The position numbers and the translations under genes are program-made. The notes beneath the pieces are model-generated. The model saw nothing but the letters and a program-made list of their open reading frames with translations, was not told the origin of the DNA and made no database searches. From NCBI GenBank assembly GCA_963803845.1, contig CAWDNZ010000005.1, positions 1,116,001 to 1,180,000 of the forward strand: 64,000 bases of DNA, given 5' to 3'. This DNA is from JABDIY01 sp963803845. Its GTDB lineage: Bacteria; Actinomycetota; Acidimicrobiia; Acidimicrobiales; SZUA-35. This document shows positions 52,660 through 60,342 of the stretch, in pieces. Position 1 is the stretch's first letter. Every line of letters begins with the position of its first letter.

Positions 52660-53195
52660 AACCACTGAGCCCCACCGAACTGAAGCGCCTGCACCGATCG
52701 TGGCGCAAGCAGACCGCGCATGATCTCGCGGTCATATGCGACGGTGTCCAGCAGCCCTTCAACGTTGGCAGCATCATGCGGAGTGCGGCGGCCTATGGTG
52801 CCAAACACCTCTGGCTGGTGCCGCCAAGCGCCGAGCCGAACAGCCCCAAGGTTCAGATCACGGCAAAAGGTTGTGATCGGTTCTTGCAGATCGAACGAGC
52901 CGAGAGCGGAGCGTCTGCGGTGACTTCAGCCCGGGCGTTGGGGTATCGAGTTGTCGCAATCGAACTCACCGAAGATGCACAACCGATCTTTCGCACCGAG
53001 CTGGGCGGTGGCCCGGTGGCGATCGTAGTGGGCCATGAAGAACGCGGGGTTCATCGGAACACCCTCGCTGTGGCGGATCTGATCGCTTACCTCCCCCTTG
53101 TGGGAAACATCGGTTCGCTCAACGTGGGCCACACGGCTACGGCTACATTCGCCGAAGTCCGCCGCCAAGAGTGGTCTACGCCCAACGTAGGGTGA
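52656..53195 (+). CDS. SpoU/TrmH-family RNA 2'-O-methyltransferase
   Basis: A 179-residue SPOUT enzyme. 'QQPFNVGSIMRSAAAYGAKH' (FNVGSIMRSAAAYG) is motif 1 with the catalytic Arg, 'AIVVGHEERGVHR' motif 2, and 'LPLVGNIGSLNVGHTATATF' (LPLVGNIGSLNVG) the trefoil-knot SAM-binding motif 3. It lacks an N-terminal L30e-like domain, like TrmH/TrmL. The RNA target is not determined. Coupled to the RsmC-like gene. Confidence 0.88.
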   Translation: MKPLSPTELKRLHRSWRKQTAHDLAVICDGVQQPFNVGSIMRSAAAYGAKHLWLVPPSAEPNSPKVQITAKGCDRFLQIERAESGASAVTSARALGYRVVAIELTEDAQPIFRTELGGGPVAIVVGHEERGVHRNTLAVADLIAYLPLVGNIGSLNVGHTATATFAEVRRQEWSTPNVG

Positions 53196-53203
53196 CAAGC
53201 CCT

Positions 53204-54940
53204 TTAGGCGCGAGGAGGGTCTACCGCCACCGATATGCGGGAATCCTTGGGACGTGGCAGGGCCGCGAGTGCGGCCGCCACGGTTGCTCGGTCCGGGCCT
53301 TTCACCAAGAACTTGTCGGCGCTGTCCGGACCGATCACCTCGATCCCAAGTTGGGCCCGCAGTGGTTCGACGAATGCATTTGCGCCCGACCCCCCCACCT
53401 GCGCCAGTCCGCCGAACGGGGGCAGGTTCGCCTGAGCCCGCAGGTCCAATTCGCTCGAGGTGAATCCATCGGGGCTGGCCTTCATGGCGGCCTGAAGCAC
53501 CCGGTGGTTCGGCGAGCGGGTCTGCACCAGAACCCGTCCCGCATCGGAACGTGGCCCGACGATAGAGCAGGCTCGCAACAACAAGGCCATCGCCTGTTCT
53601 GCGGCTCGGTAACGCGGTGCCAGGAGTTCGTTGTCGAAGTCGAGAAACGCCACGGTTCGAGCCGCTGCCACCCGGTGCAACAGCGCCTCGGTTCCCACTA
53701 CCACGCGATGGTCAAGGCCTTCACCGCCCGCCGAGGTACCTGTGACCTCGCCAACGGGCTCTCGTAACAAGATGCTCAATTCCTCGGCCACTTTGGTCAC
53801 GCCCAGCCGAAGCCGTTTCAATTTTGTGGCTCCACACTCGGCACACACCAGTGGTCTGGACTCTCCCGACCGCAGCGCTACCAGACTCCCCTCTACCTCG
53901 ACCATGAGCTCCTGACGATCCTGCGTCCGGACCAACTCGCCACAAACGGCGCAGGCCATCATGACCGAACGACCCTTCCGATTCAGAATGCACAAGGCCC
54001 GGCCGCCCTCCCGCAGCCGCCGGGTGAGTACTCCAGTAAACAATCCACCTCGACCCGGATCGTCATCACGGCGATCGACGACCTGCACGATCGGCCAGCC
54101 GTCTCGTTCCGCGGACCGGTTGGGTAGCCGCAGGTCCGGAATGCGATGAATAACAGCAGGGCTGGGGCTCGCGCTGACCAAAAGGCACGGAATTCCTGCC
54201 CGGGAAGCTCTTTCGATCGCAACATCCCGAGCATTCCACGTGGGATTCCGCTCATTGATCAGCCCGTCGTCGTGCTCGTCGAGCACCACGATCGAAGCCA
54301 GGCCGGGAACGCTGGCGAACACCGCCGACCGGGCGCCGAGCACAACTCCGCCATTGAAACCGCCCGCCCAATCGTGAGGGAATCGGTGGGTTCGAACCCC
54401 GGCCCTGGCCAGTCGTCCCGCGTAGTGAGAAGCGGTCACGTGGTCCGGGGCCACCACTATCGCCGGGCCACGAGCGGCCGCGGCTCGGACGATCTCGAAT
54501 CGGTCGCTGGCTGGAGCACTGCGAACGATCCGCGCCCCAGCCCCGTCAAAGAGTGACGCCGCACCCGTGATCGCCGGCCCAGCCGCAACCAGAATCGGAA
54601 CTGGTGAAGGAATGCGATGCACATAGGGCTCGGGGCTAGCGGTTCCGAGGACGGCTGACCAGCGACCGGCCCACTCCTTCGCCACCCACTCGGCCAGATC
54701 GACAACCTCGGGAAGCGGCCCGAAGGAAGACGATTTCAGCAATGGTTCCAGCTCCAGACCCTTGGGCGGCACAGTATCGACCGCTACCACCCAACCCGCG
54801 GTCCGCCGGCCGTTGATCGAAACCCTCACGATCGTGCCCACCTGAATTGGTGGGCCAGTCAGCTCCTCCGGGACCGAGTAATCGAACGCCTTGTTGAGCC
54901 CGGAGACATCGGGAAGAACGCGGACCACCCGTTGCTTCAT
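53204..54940 (-). CDS. priA: Primosomal protein N' (PriA), degenerate actinobacterial form
   Basis: A 578-residue PriA-like protein. The N-terminal DNA-binding domain ('VVRVLPDVSGLNKAFDYSVP', as VLPDVSGLNKAFDYSVP) is intact. The helicase core lacks a Walker A: the GSGKT-equivalent region reads 'ARIVRSAPASDRFE'. A relic of Walker B is 'VVLDEHDDGL'. Only two Cys pairs (CAVC, CAEC) remain of the zinc module. Loss of ATPase motifs is usual in Actinobacteria, so it probably acts as a structural replication-restart protein. It is the last gene of the minus-strand housekeeping block. Confidence 0.85.
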   Translation of the reverse strand: MKQRVVRVLPDVSGLNKAFDYSVPEELTGPPIQVGTIVRVSINGRRTAGWVVAVDTVPPKGLELEPLLKSSSFGPLPEVVDLAEWVAKEWAGRWSAVLGTASPEPYVHRIPSPVPILVAAGPAITGAASLFDGAGARIVRSAPASDRFEIVRAAAARGPAIVVAPDHVTASHYAGRLARAGVRTHRFPHDWAGGFNGGVVLGARSAVFASVPGLASIVVLDEHDDGLINERNPTWNARDVAIERASRAGIPCLLVSASPSPAVIHRIPDLRLPNRSAERDGWPIVQVVDRRDDDPGRGGLFTGVLTRRLREGGRALCILNRKGRSVMMACAVCGELVRTQDRQELMVEVEGSLVALRSGESRPLVCAECGATKLKRLRLGVTKVAEELSILLREPVGEVTGTSAGGEGLDHRVVVGTEALLHRVAAARTVAFLDFDNELLAPRYRAAEQAMALLLRACSIVGPRSDAGRVLVQTRSPNHRVLQAAMKASPDGFTSSELDLRAQANLPPFGGLAQVGGSGANAFVEPLRAQLGIEVIGPDSADKFLVKGPDRATVAAALAALPRPKDSRISVAVDPPRA

Positions 54941-54988
54941 CGTGAATCCAACCTCAGCCCTACGCCGGTGGCGCAGAGCAGCGGCATC

Positions 54989-56194
54989 TCAGAGTCCGAG
55001 CGCGGACTTCAGTGCGGCAACTCGATCAGTGCGCTCCCAAGTGAAGAAACCGTCGTCGGTGGCCGGTCGACCAAAGTGACCGTAGGCGGCGGTTGGCACA
55101 TAGATCGGACGCCGTAACTCGAGGTGGTGAAGAATCGCTGCCGGGCGAAGGTCGAAGACTTCAGCGACGGCAGCGTTGATCTTCTCCGGATCCACCGCCT
55201 CGGTGCCGAACGTCTCGACCATGATCGAAATGGGATGGGCTACTCCAATGGCATAAGCGACCTGCACCTCGCAGCGGTCGGCCGCTCCCGCCGCCACCAG
55301 GTTCTTTGCAACCCAGCGGGTGGCGTATGCGCCAGAGCGGTCCACCTTGGACGGGTCTTTCCCACTGAAGGCTCCACCGCCATGGCGAGCGGATCCGCCG
55401 TAGGTATCCACGATGATCTTGCGGCCGGTCAAGCCGGCATCTCCAACGGGACCACCGATCACGAAGTGCCCCGTGGGATTCACCAGCACCTCGTAATCAT
55501 CTCCTGCGAACTTCTCAGGGACCATCGGTCGGATCACGTGCTCGATCAGATCCGGACGGATCATCGAGTCTCGATCGATTCCTTCGTCGTGTTGGGTGGA
55601 GATCAAAACCGTCCGTAGACGGACCGGTTTCCCGCCCTCGTAGTCAAAGCTCACCTGGGTTTTTCCGTCGGGCCGCAGGTAGGGGACGGTCCCGGCACGC
55701 CTCACCTCAGCGAGCCGCTCGGCCATCCGATGCGCGAGGTGGATGGGAAGCGGCATCAACTCCTTGGTCTCGGTGCAGGCATAACCGAACATCATTCCCT
55801 GGTCGCCGGCTCCCTGTTCGTCAAAGGGATCCCCGGAGGCCGCACCGGACCGGATCTCCTCGGACTTGTCTACGCCCATTGCAATATCGGCGGACTGCTC
55901 ATCGAGGCTGACCATGACACCACAGGTGGCCCCGTCGAAGCCATAACTTTCAGAGTCATAACCAATCCGTGTGATCCGGTCCCGAACAACCCGCGGGATG
56001 TCTACATAGGCCGTGGTGGAGATCTCACCGGCCACGATGGCCATCCCGGTGGTCACCAAAGTTTCGCACGCCACCCGAGCATCGGGATCCTCGGTCAGGA
56101 TGGCATCGAGAATCGAGTCAGAGATTTGATCGGCCATCTTGTCTGGGTGGCCCTCGGTCACCGACTCAGAGGTAAAGGTGAAGGTTCCGTTCAC
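54989..56194 (-). CDS. metK: S-adenosylmethionine synthase
   Basis: A 401-residue enzyme that makes SAM from methionine and ATP. 'FTSESVTEGHPDKMADQISD' (SESVTEGHPDKMADQ), 'GAGDQGMMFGYA' and 'GGGAFSGKDPSKVDRSGAY' (GGGAFSGKDPSKVDRS) are its three hallmark motifs. The GTG at 56,194 gives the normal length; the longer frame to 56,257 would overlap coaBC by 34 bases. No strong ribosome binding site is seen, so the start is open to revision. It follows coaBC by 29 bases. Confidence 0.95.
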   Translation of the reverse strand: MNGTFTFTSESVTEGHPDKMADQISDSILDAILTEDPDARVACETLVTTGMAIVAGEISTTAYVDIPRVVRDRITRIGYDSESYGFDGATCGVMVSLDEQSADIAMGVDKSEEIRSGAASGDPFDEQGAGDQGMMFGYACTETKELMPLPIHLAHRMAERLAEVRRAGTVPYLRPDGKTQVSFDYEGGKPVRLRTVLISTQHDEGIDRDSMIRPDLIEHVIRPMVPEKFAGDDYEVLVNPTGHFVIGGPVGDAGLTGRKIIVDTYGGSARHGGGAFSGKDPSKVDRSGAYATRWVAKNLVAAGAADRCEVQVAYAIGVAHPISIMVETFGTEAVDPEKINAAVAEVFDLRPAAILHHLELRRPIYVPTAAYGHFGRPATDDGFFTWERTDRVAALKSALGL

Positions 56195-56223
56195 GGCGTT
56201 GGTTTCATTTCTGTTTGGGATGT

Positions 56224-57453
56224 TTACTTCTTCAGCCTGTCGGCAATTACTTCGCAAATTCCACTGGCGATCTGCTCCTTGGATCGTAGGGACAACACCA
56301 GCTCAAATCCGTCATTTCCGTAGATAGTGACGGCGTTGGTGGAGTGAGCAAATCCCACGTGATCGGCCGCAACGTCATTGGCCACGATGAGGTCCACCTT
56401 TTTCTTCCGCAGCTTTGACTGGGCGTTCGAGGCGAGGTCCTGAGTCTCGGCGGCGAAACCCACGAGAAGCGACGAGATCTGTCCGGCCGCCTTCTGAGTG
56501 CCCAGTTCTTTGAGAATGTCTTCCGTCGGTTGTAACGCAATCGACGGGACACCGGCGTCCTTCTTGATCTTCTGGAGCGACACAGATTGCGGCGCAAAAT
56601 CCGCAACTGCGGCCGCCATGATGATCACATGAGCATCTGAACTGGCGCTCATCACAGCATGGTGCATCTGGGCGGCCGTCTCCACCTCCACGCGACGGAT
56701 TGCCGACGACGAAGGAAGAGCTGCAGTGGTGACGAGCGTGACGTCTGCACCTGCAAGGGAAGCGGCCTCGGCGAGCGCATGCCCCTGCTTACCCGATGAC
56801 CTATTGCCAATGAAACGAACCGGATCGATTGGCTCACGCGTACCGCCAGCACTCACGAGCACCTTCTTGCCGGCGAGCAGTTTGGCCTGAGGCCCGATCG
56901 ACGCGACTACGGCGTTCACCACGGCTTCGGGGGCGGCCAACCGTCCCTTACCACTATCGCCGCCAGCGAGACGACCCTCCTCCGGAGGGACCACGATCAC
57001 ACCGCGGGCGACAAGGACGCCGAGGTTCTCCACCACCGCCGGATGCTCCCACATCTCGGTATGCATGGCAGGACACACGATGACCGGCGCTTCCGTGGCG
57101 ATCAACGTTGCCGACAACAGGTCCGCAGAGCGTCCGGTTCTGAGATCGGAGATGATTCTGGCCGTAGCAGGGCAGACAACGACCGCATCGGCGGTCTGGC
57201 CAAGGTTTGTATGCGGGATGGTGACGTCATCGGTCCACAGCGACGTCTTGGGCGGTTCCGAAGCCAACGCTCGGAAGGTGGTCTCGCCCACCATGTTGAG
57301 AGCAGCATCGGTGAGGACCGGCACAACGTGGGCGCCGAGGTCGATCAGCCTGCGGCAGACCTCGATGGCCTTATACGCCGCGATCCCACCAGTAACTCCG
57401 AGGACAACTCGTTTACCGGCGAGCGGCAAAAGAGCGTTACTCGGCTGCGTCAC
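56224..57453 (-). CDS. coaBC: Bifunctional CoaBC (phosphopantothenoylcysteine synthase/decarboxylase)
   Basis: A 409-residue flavoprotein for two steps of coenzyme A synthesis. The CoaC half has 'VLGVTGGIAAYKAIE', catalytic His in 'TIPHTNLGQTADAVVVCPATA' (TIPHTNLGQTA) and 'PAMHTEMWEHP'. The CoaB half has 'SAGGTREPIDPVRFIGNRSSGKQG' (AGGTREPIDPVR, NRSSGKQG) and 'AAAVADF' with the substrate Lys nearby ('LQKIKKD'). GTG 57,453 is chosen because GAGG lies six bases upstream; the gene then overlaps rpoZ by 17 bases. The open frame extends further to 57,561 but that part is the shadow of rpoZ. Confidence 0.94.
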   Translation of the reverse strand: MTQPSNALLPLAGKRVVLGVTGGIAAYKAIEVCRRLIDLGAHVVPVLTDAALNMVGETTFRALASEPPKTSLWTDDVTIPHTNLGQTADAVVVCPATARIISDLRTGRSADLLSATLIATEAPVIVCPAMHTEMWEHPAVVENLGVLVARGVIVVPPEEGRLAGGDSGKGRLAAPEAVVNAVVASIGPQAKLLAGKKVLVSAGGTREPIDPVRFIGNRSSGKQGHALAEAASLAGADVTLVTTAALPSSSAIRRVEVETAAQMHHAVMSASSDAHVIIMAAAVADFAPQSVSLQKIKKDAGVPSIALQPTEDILKELGTQKAAGQISSLLVGFAAETQDLASNAQSKLRKKKVDLIVANDVAADHVGFAHSTNAVTIYGNDGFELVLSLRSKEQIASGICEVIADRLKK

Positions 57454-57760
57454 CCGCAGCCTCGGCATCGGCTTTGGCAGCAGCTTCAGCGGCGGCAACT
57501 TCGAGGGGATCAGGGAGCGCCACCCGGATGATTTTGTCGGCGGCGATTTCTTCGAATGCAATGGACAACGGCTTGCGGGCTACCGAAGCGACCTGTGGGG
57601 GCACGTGGGCACCGACTCCCTGAGAGTTCAGATCACCGAAGTAGGCATTGATCTGCCGAGCTCGGGTGGAAGCGAACGTGCACAGCGCAAACTTGGAATT
57701 GGTGCGGCGAAGAAGCTCCTCGACACTTGGTTCCATCATTGAATCGGTGCGCTCAGTCAT
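57437..57760 (-). CDS. rpoZ: RNA polymerase omega subunit
   Basis: A 107-residue omega subunit: 'EPSVEELLRRTNSKFALCTF' (PSVEELLRRTNSKFAL) with the conserved beta'-binding helix, 'ARQINAYFGDL', and 'KPLSIAFEEIAADKI'. A poly-Ala/Glu tail is longer than in most. ATG overlaps the gmk stop by four bases (ATGA). The order gmk-rpoZ-coaBC-metK is standard in Actinobacteria. Confidence 0.93.
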   Translation of the reverse strand: MTERTDSMMEPSVEELLRRTNSKFALCTFASTRARQINAYFGDLNSQGVGAHVPPQVASVARKPLSIAFEEIAADKIIRVALPDPLEVAAAEAAAKADAEAAGDAAE

Positions 57761-58323
57761 AAGTCTCCCAGCATAGCGCTGGAATCCGCGCCAGCAGTGA
57801 TGATGCGATACAGCTCCTCAACCGATTCTTCAACCGTGTTGTTGACGACGACGATCGCCCCGAGCTGGGCTCCAGCATCAGCTTCTTCTGCGGCCTTGGC
57901 CACCCGTTGGGCAACCTTCTCGGGCGGATCCCCTCGCTTTTCGAGTCGCCGACGTTGAGCTTCAGGGCTCGGCGCCTGGAGGAAGATCAAAATGGGATCG
58001 TCCACCAGCTGAAGAACCTGGCGAGCGCCCTGGACGTCGATCTCGAGGATGATGTGGGCCCCCTCAGGAGCCTCCGGGACCGGCGTGCCATAGAGGTTGT
58101 CGAGGAATTCCGCCCATTCGAGAAAACCGCCTTCTGCGATTCGATCTTCGAACGCCTCGCGCGTGACGAAAACATAAGCATCATCTGGCTCGCCGGGTCG
58201 CTGAGCACGAGTGGTCCAGCTCCGACTGAGCCAGAGGTCGGGATATTTCGCAACAAGGGCCGCTACAACTGTTCCTTTCCCGACACCGCCGGGGCCAGAG
58301 ATAACAACGACCCGTCCGCTCAG
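57757..58323 (-). CDS. gmk: Guanylate kinase with apparent CTG start
   Basis: A 188-residue kinase (GMP to GDP), intact from 'VVVISGPGGVGKGT' (P-loop, about 10-18) through 'SRSWTTRAQRPGEPDDAYVF' (SWTTRAQRPGEPDDAY), 'FLEWAEFLDNLYGTP' and 'IILEIDVQGARQV' to the lid. No ATG, GTG or TTG exists upstream of the P-loop in this frame before unrelated sequence. A CTG at 58,321-58,323 overlaps the mihF stop (CTGA) and has a perfect GGAGG seven bases before it, the ideal distance. ATT codons nearby are poorer candidates. A naive gene finder would report only the last 82 codons from an internal GTG. Confidence 0.9.
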   Translation of the reverse strand: MSGRVVVISGPGGVGKGTVVAALVAKYPDLWLSRSWTTRAQRPGEPDDAYVFVTREAFEDRIAEGGFLEWAEFLDNLYGTPVPEAPEGAHIILEIDVQGARQVLQLVDDPILIFLQAPSPEAQRRRLEKRGDPPEKVAQRVAKAAEEADAGAQLGAIVVVNNTVEESVEELYRIITAGADSSAMLGDL

Positions 58324-58634
58324 GAGAATGCCTCCAATAGAGCTGCTCGCTGTTTTGCGCCCAGGCCGGACAGCCGCCGGCTCTCGGCTATGCCGAGCTC
58401 TTCCATCGACCGCCGGGCCCCAACCTTGCCGACACCCGGGAGGGATTCGAGCACAGCCAGAACCTTGATCTTGGCGATGACGACGTCGGCGTCAGCTTGG
58501 TCGAGGAGTTCGGGAAGCGTGACGCTACCCATCTTCAGGCGATGTTTTATTTCGGAGCGAACTTTGCGAACCAGGGCGGCTTTTTCCAGCGCGGCTCGGC
58601 GTTGTTCGTCGGTGAGCTTGGGTGGTGTTGGCAT
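58320..58634 (-). CDS. mihF: Integration host factor, actinobacterial type
   Basis: A 104-residue DNA-binding protein of the mIHF family. The C-terminal helix-two-turn-helix region reads 'KVLAVLESLPGVGKVGARRSMEEL' (VLESLPGVGKVGARR), which binds the minor groove in a helix-hairpin-helix manner, and 'GLGAKQRAALLEAF' ends the protein. It shapes the nucleoid. The position between pyrF and gmk is the classic actinobacterial one. The start at 58,634 is preferred to the Met six codons upstream by homology. Confidence 0.93.
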   Translation of the reverse strand: MPTPPKLTDEQRRAALEKAALVRKVRSEIKHRLKMGSVTLPELLDQADADVVIAKIKVLAVLESLPGVGKVGARRSMEELGIAESRRLSGLGAKQRAALLEAFS

Positions 58635-58690
58635 GTATCTACCGTAATGCAACTGACACGAAACGGATAGTCAGCCCAGCTCAGATTGTT

Positions 58691-59395
58691 TTACAGCTCT
58701 GCGAACAATGCTCGAGCGGCGGCGGCCGGATCATCGGCCAGGGTGACCGCTCGGCCGATGACGAGTAGGTCCGCGCCTGCATCCAGTGCCTGTTTGGGGG
58801 TGACGGATTTGGGTTGGTCGTGGCGGTCTGCCCCCGCCGCCCGAATCCCGGGGGTTACCCGAACGATGCGCGGCGCCATCTCACCGATGCTCTTGAGGTC
58901 TGCTGCGGAACAAACAATCCCGCCGCATCCCGCTTCGATGGCGAGGCGGAGGCGGTTGGGAACGATGTGATCGGGAGCGTTGTCGTCGCTCGTGAGTACG
59001 GTGATGGCGAGAGCCGTAGGAGGAGCCAGTCCCGCATTGGATGCTCCTTGGGCCAAGCCCTCGGCCCCGGCCCGCATCATTGCGGCGCCCCCGTGGGCGT
59101 GCATGGTGAGGTAGGAGACGCCCAGCGCCCCGGCCACCTTGGCTGCCTTGTTGACCGTGGTGGGAATGTCGTGGAGCTTGAGATCGAGAAACACGTCGAG
59201 ACCCTGGTCCATCATTGCCCCTATGGCGTCGGGCCCGGCGGCGGTGTAGAGCTCCAGCCCGATCTTGACCACACCGAACCACGGCTTGAGATCGCGTGCT
59301 AGGCGATTGGCGCGTACGAGGTCATCAACATCAAGAGCCAATGCCATTTTCTCGCGCAGAGATGCTGGCAGTCCGTTTGTTGCAGTTGTAGACAT
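58691..59395 (-). CDS. pyrF: Orotidine 5'-phosphate decarboxylase
   Basis: A 234-residue enzyme for the last step of UMP synthesis. 'VFLDLKLHDIPTTV' carries the Asp-Lys-Asp catalytic array, 'LALDVDDLVRA' the first strand, and 'VTPGIRAAG' the phosphate loop, identifying the bacterial type I enzyme (mycobacterial PyrF is usually longer and of another subgroup). Eight bases separate it from pyrD; the genes are co-transcribed. Confidence 0.94.
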   Translation of the reverse strand: MSTTATNGLPASLREKMALALDVDDLVRANRLARDLKPWFGVVKIGLELYTAAGPDAIGAMMDQGLDVFLDLKLHDIPTTVNKAAKVAGALGVSYLTMHAHGGAAMMRAGAEGLAQGASNAGLAPPTALAITVLTSDDNAPDHIVPNRLRLAIEAGCGGIVCSAADLKSIGEMAPRIVRVTPGIRAAGADRHDQPKSVTPKQALDAGADLLVIGRAVTLADDPAAAARALFAEL

Positions 59396-59403
59396 GAGGG
59401 GAG

Positions 59404-60342
59404 TTACTTTCTGAGTTCAGCCGGTGAGAGGTCAGCGGTCCCGATCAGGTCGGCGAATCTTTCGACCCCCTGCTTAGCACACCAGTCTCCCGTGTCGCGG
59501 GTTAACCGGAAACAGATACGGGGGTCTGCGAAGTTGGCGGTACCTACCTGAACCGCGCTGGCCCCGACGAGAGCAAATTCGATGACATCGTCTACACCGC
59601 TCACTCCCCCCGCAGCCACGATGGGCGCCATGGGGTGAGCAGCGTGAACTTCGGCCACCGCTTTCACTGCCAATGGATGTATTGCCGGCCCGGAAACGCC
59701 GCCGGCGCCGTTGCCGAGGCGGGGCCGACGCGTGATGGGGTCAACACTCAAGCCGAAGAACGTGTTCGCTACCGTGACAGCTTCTGCGCCCGCTTTCAGT
59801 GCAGCTCCTGCAACAGCGGTGAGCAGGCCACCGGCATTCGGGCTGAGCTTGGCCCACCGGGGTCTTCCTGCGGCGGCGGTGGCAGTGATGACCGCAGCCG
59901 TGGCGTCGACCGAGTGTGCAAAGAGCTCGTTGCCCTTCTCGGTATTGGGGCAGCTGATGTTGACCTCGACCGCAACGACCTCCGGGGGCAGAGTGGCAAC
60001 CATTGTTGCTGCTTCTTCATACTCATCCACCGAGCGCCCCCAGATGGAAACGACAACGGCGGCCCCGGAGTTGATCAGGTCGGGGAGGTGATCCCGGCGC
60101 CACGCCTCGAGCCCCGGACCCTGAAGGCCAACGGAGTTGATCATCCCGGAGGGTGTCTGATGCACTCGAACCGGAGCGTTACCTTCCCACGGTCGTGGCA
60201 GCAGCGACTTCACCACGACAGCACCGAGCGTGCCAAGATCACCAAAAGCCTCGAGTTCAGCCCCATGGCCCACCGTTCCCGACGCTGGCATCACTGGCGA
60301 TACCAGTTGTACCGAACCGACGCTGGTGGAAATGTCGGTCAA
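59404..60342 (-). CDS. pyrD: Dihydroorotate dehydrogenase, class 1 (PyrD)
   Basis: A 312-residue FMN enzyme oxidising dihydroorotate. 'SPVMPASGTVGHG', 'GMINSVGLQGPGLEAW', 'EVNISCPNTEKGN' (active-site Cys region) and 'VAAGGVSGVDDVIEF' fit class 1B. TTG at 60,342 overlaps the carB stop by four bases (TTGA) and matches the family N-terminus. An ATG at 60,396 would add 18 residues inside carB. Class 1B enzymes normally need the iron-sulfur flavoprotein PyrK; no pyrK is present between carA and priA. Confidence 0.92.
   Translation of the reverse strand: MTDISTSVGSVQLVSPVMPASGTVGHGAELEAFGDLGTLGAVVVKSLLPRPWEGNAPVRVHQTPSGMINSVGLQGPGLEAWRRDHLPDLINSGAAVVVSIWGRSVDEYEEAATMVATLPPEVVAVEVNISCPNTEKGNELFAHSVDATAAVITATAAAGRPRWAKLSPNAGGLLTAVAGAALKAGAEAVTVANTFFGLSVDPITRRPRLGNGAGGVSGPAIHPLAVKAVAEVHAAHPMAPIVAAGGVSGVDDVIEFALVGASAVQVGTANFADPRICFRLTRDTGDWCAKQGVERFADLIGTADLSPAELRK

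Noticed and set aside
54385..54412. GGTTCGAACCCC, resembling a tRNA T-loop
   Set aside because: It lies inside the priA coding frame and no acceptor stem or anticodon arm can be built around it.
57987..58256. 89-codon minus-strand ORF
   Set aside because: Ser/Arg-rich shadow of gmk in another frame.
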